From assembly GCA_017476665.1 (NCBI GenBank), contig JAFUZJ010000014.1, forward strand, positions 25,539 to 89,538: a stretch of DNA of 64,000 nt, in the 5' to 3' direction. This DNA is from Lachnospiraceae bacterium. Lineage in GTDB: Bacteria; Bacillota; Clostridia; Lachnospirales; Lachnospiraceae. The notes under the pieces were generated by a model. The model saw nothing but the letters and a program-made list of their open reading frames with translations, was not told where the DNA came from and made no database searches. Numbering within the stretch: the first letter of the stretch is position 1; each line of letters starts with the position of its first letter. Positions 62,658 through 64,000 of this stretch are shown here, piece by piece. The position numbers were made by a program, and so were the translations under genes.

Positions 62658-63382
62658 TGAAAAGAAAAGGAATCGTTTTGACGGCAGGGATCGGGGCGGT
62701 GCTGGGAGCTATGCTTTTGGCCGGCTGTGGAAATACATTGCCGGAGATGACAGATGATCAGGCGGATGCAATAGGGGAGTATGCGGCGATTACCCTGTTG
62801 AAATATGATGCGAACAGCAAGAGCAGACTGGTTGATATTTCCAGATTGGAGGAGAGTTCGGCACCGGAACTCCCCGTGATCACGGAGCCGGATCCGATAC
62901 AGCCGGAAACTGCGGAGACCGGACCGACTGTGATAGACCGAACGGATCCTTCCGGCGGTGTGACGGCGGTCTCCAGTCTTGAGGAGTTTATGGGATTGCC
63001 GGATGGTATGACGCTTACCTATACCGGATATGATGTCGTGCAGAGTTATAAGGAAGAGGGGGATGTCTATTTTGCATTGGAGGCATCTACGGGAAAGCAA
63101 TTGCTGGTTCTTTCCTTTTATCTGAACAATCAGACAGGTGCAGAGCAGCCAATGCGACTGATTGAGCTGCACAACAGTTATCGTGTCACGGTCAATGAAG
63201 ATTATACACGTACGGCTTTGACCACTATGCTGAACAATGATCTTTCTACTTATATAGAAACTTTGTCAGACGGTGCAGGCAGACAGTTGGTGCTGCTGTA
63301 TGAGATTGATCCGGTACAGGTGGATACGATCACATTGAAATTTAAGAACACTGAGGCAACCTATACGATGCAGGTAAAGTGA
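62654..63382 (+). CDS. Lipoprotein, possibly DUF4352-like
   Basis: A 242-aa predicted lipoprotein with signal peptide and lipid Cys25 in AMLLAGCGNTL. The first mature part is helical (about 30-60), then a Pro/Glu-rich linker, then a beta-sandwich-like domain (about 115-242: GMTLTYTGYDVVQSYKEEGD, then LLVLSFYLNNQTGAEQPMRL and VDTITLKFKNTEATYTMQ) similar in pattern to DUF4352. It overlaps the DUF2339-like gene by 4 bases, suggesting a membrane protein-lipoprotein pair. Function unknown. Confidence 0.75.
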   Translation: MMKRKGIVLTAGIGAVLGAMLLAGCGNTLPEMTDDQADAIGEYAAITLLKYDANSKSRLVDISRLEESSAPELPVITEPDPIQPETAETGPTVIDRTDPSGGVTAVSSLEEFMGLPDGMTLTYTGYDVVQSYKEEGDVYFALEASTGKQLLVLSFYLNNQTGAEQPMRLIELHNSYRVTVNEDYTRTALTTMLNNDLSTYIETLSDGAGRQLVLLYEIDPVQVDTITLKFKNTEATYTMQVK

Positions 63383-63392
63383 AAAGAGGAAT

Positions 63393-63445
63393 GATCGGGC
63401 AGGGGAAAACATAGGAGTTTCAACCTACCCGATCTTGTTTTGATT
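63393..63445 (+). terminator. Terminator before the rRNA operon
   Basis: GATCGGGCAGG at 63393-63403 pairs with CCTACCCGATC at 63424-63434 with one mismatch; the loop is about 20 bases. TTGTTTTGATTTT follows. It ends the hflX-DUF2339-lipoprotein transcript. Confidence 0.75.
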
Positions 63446-63473
63446 TTAGTACAAAAAAATCGAAAGTTAAGTG

Positions 63474-63502
63474 TTGACAAGTGGATTTGGCGGTGATAGA
63501 AT
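63474..63502 (+). promoter_or_regulatory. rRNA operon promoter P1
   Basis: TTGACA at 63474-63479 and TAGAAT at 63497-63502 with a 17-base spacer. It is the first of two tandem promoters, as usual for rrn operons. Confidence 0.8.
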
Positions 63503-63576
63503 CAGTTTTGCTGTCGAACAAAAATGTTTTTGGAAAAATGCCGAAATAAAAAATTCAAAATTTAGAAAAAAACATA

Positions 63577-63605
63577 TTGACAGGGCGAGCAGGACATGAT
63601 ATTAT
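63577..63605 (+). promoter_or_regulatory. rRNA operon promoter P2
   Basis: TTGACA at 63577-63582 and TATTAT at 63600-63605 with a 17-base spacer. The A/T-rich run at about 63536-63576 directly upstream is suited as an UP element. Confidence 0.85.
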
Positions 63606-63611
63606 ATCAGA

Positions 63612-63963
63612 GTTGCCGCTAAAAACGACAACAAGGACCTTGACAAATAAACAGCAATGCAACCCTGAAAATTCCAAACGTTCTGATCCCCCTCTGAGGG
63701 TCAGAGCGAAAGAAAATTCAGAGAACAAACAAACCTAAATCTGATCTCGTCGAGAGACGGGACAGATCCGGAAAGCCAGATAACATTGGCGAGGAAAAAA
63801 CAATTCGTTTCGTGTGCGTGGTGCAGATGCCAATTCATAAGCCTTCGGCTTATTTCATTGACCTCAGCCCCGCCTATGATCTTTGAAAATCATACAGCAA
63901 TTCACGCAAGTGTGATTGCTGATGCATTTACAAATATCGCACACAAAACTATCATTCAACATG
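63612..63963 (+). promoter_or_regulatory. rRNA operon leader with boxA and processing hairpins
   Basis: About 350 bases without a gene. It holds a hairpin at about 63680-63703 (CTGATCCC/GGGTCAG), a stem around 63742-63767, a perfect short hairpin near 63837-63853 (ATAAGCC/GGCTTAT), and a boxA-like TGATCTTTGAAAAT at 63877-63890 for antitermination. A further stem lies near 63896-63923 (CAGCAAT/ATTGCTG) just before 16S. These are typical of Bacillota rrn leaders. Confidence 0.75.
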
Positions 63964-64000
63964 AGAGTTTTATACTGGCTCATGATGAAAGCTGGCGGCG
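63964..64000 (+). rRNA. rrs: 16S rRNA, first 37 bases, cut by window end
   Basis: The last 37 bases match the universal 5' start of 16S rRNA (the 27F primer region) except at four positions: T for G at 63971, A for C at 63974, T for G at 63983, A for C at 63990. The tandem promoters, boxA and leader upstream show this is a true rrn operon. The changes are more likely sequence error near a contig end than biology. Confidence 0.85.

Overview
The window reads as a chromosomal segment of a motile, Gram-positive anaerobe of the Lachnospiraceae (Bacillota, Clostridia). This is inferred from the gene order of one giant fla/che operon (fliI to fliA, then fapA, rpsB and tsf), which I know from Roseburia/Eubacterium rectale-type genomes. 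It is supported by a FliY with CheC and FliN parts, CheC/CheD, FlbD (SwrD), strong AGGAGG ribosome binding sites, and a Bacillus-like tmRNA tag starting with Gly-Lys-Thr. No species can be named from the sequence.

Positions 2-30091 (all +) are flagellar and chemotaxis genes. They cover the export ATPase (fliI, partial at the window edge), fliJ, a MotE/YlxF-like protein, hook genes (fliK, flgD, a TIGR02530-type gene, flgE), flbD, stator (motA, motB), fliL, switch (fliM, fliY), cheY, and the export gate (fliO, fliP, fliQ, fliR, flhB, flhA). They continue with flhF/flhG, a PilZ protein, cheB, cheA, cheW, cheC, cheD, fliA and fapA, ending in three small accessory genes. Most genes overlap or nearly touch. 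The two large breaks, after flgE and between flhB and flhA, each hold a copy of the same palindromic, pseudoknot-like element. That pair is the most interesting signal here.

Positions 30092-34114 hold a terminator with an embedded promoter, rpsB-tsf and a chemoreceptor gene. Positions 34204-38410 (-) hold a GntR regulator, an ABC ATPase, an ABC permease and a VanZ-like protein. Positions 38615-48121 (+) hold an unusual cluster: two large solute-binding lipoproteins, two sugar-type permeases, an HlyD-type adaptor and a MacB-core-like membrane protein, with no ATPase.

Positions 48151-53377 are housekeeping: gpmI, secG, rnr, smpB and ssrA (tmRNA). A second, displaced copy of the tmRNA 3' end follows. 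Positions 53488-63382 hold a lipoprotein, a Cache-type chemoreceptor, a membrane protein, a two-component system, hflX, a DUF2339 protein and another lipoprotein. The window ends in an rRNA operon leader with two near-consensus tandem promoters and a boxA, followed by the first 37 bases of 16S rRNA. Those 37 bases carry four odd changes, all G to T or C to A.
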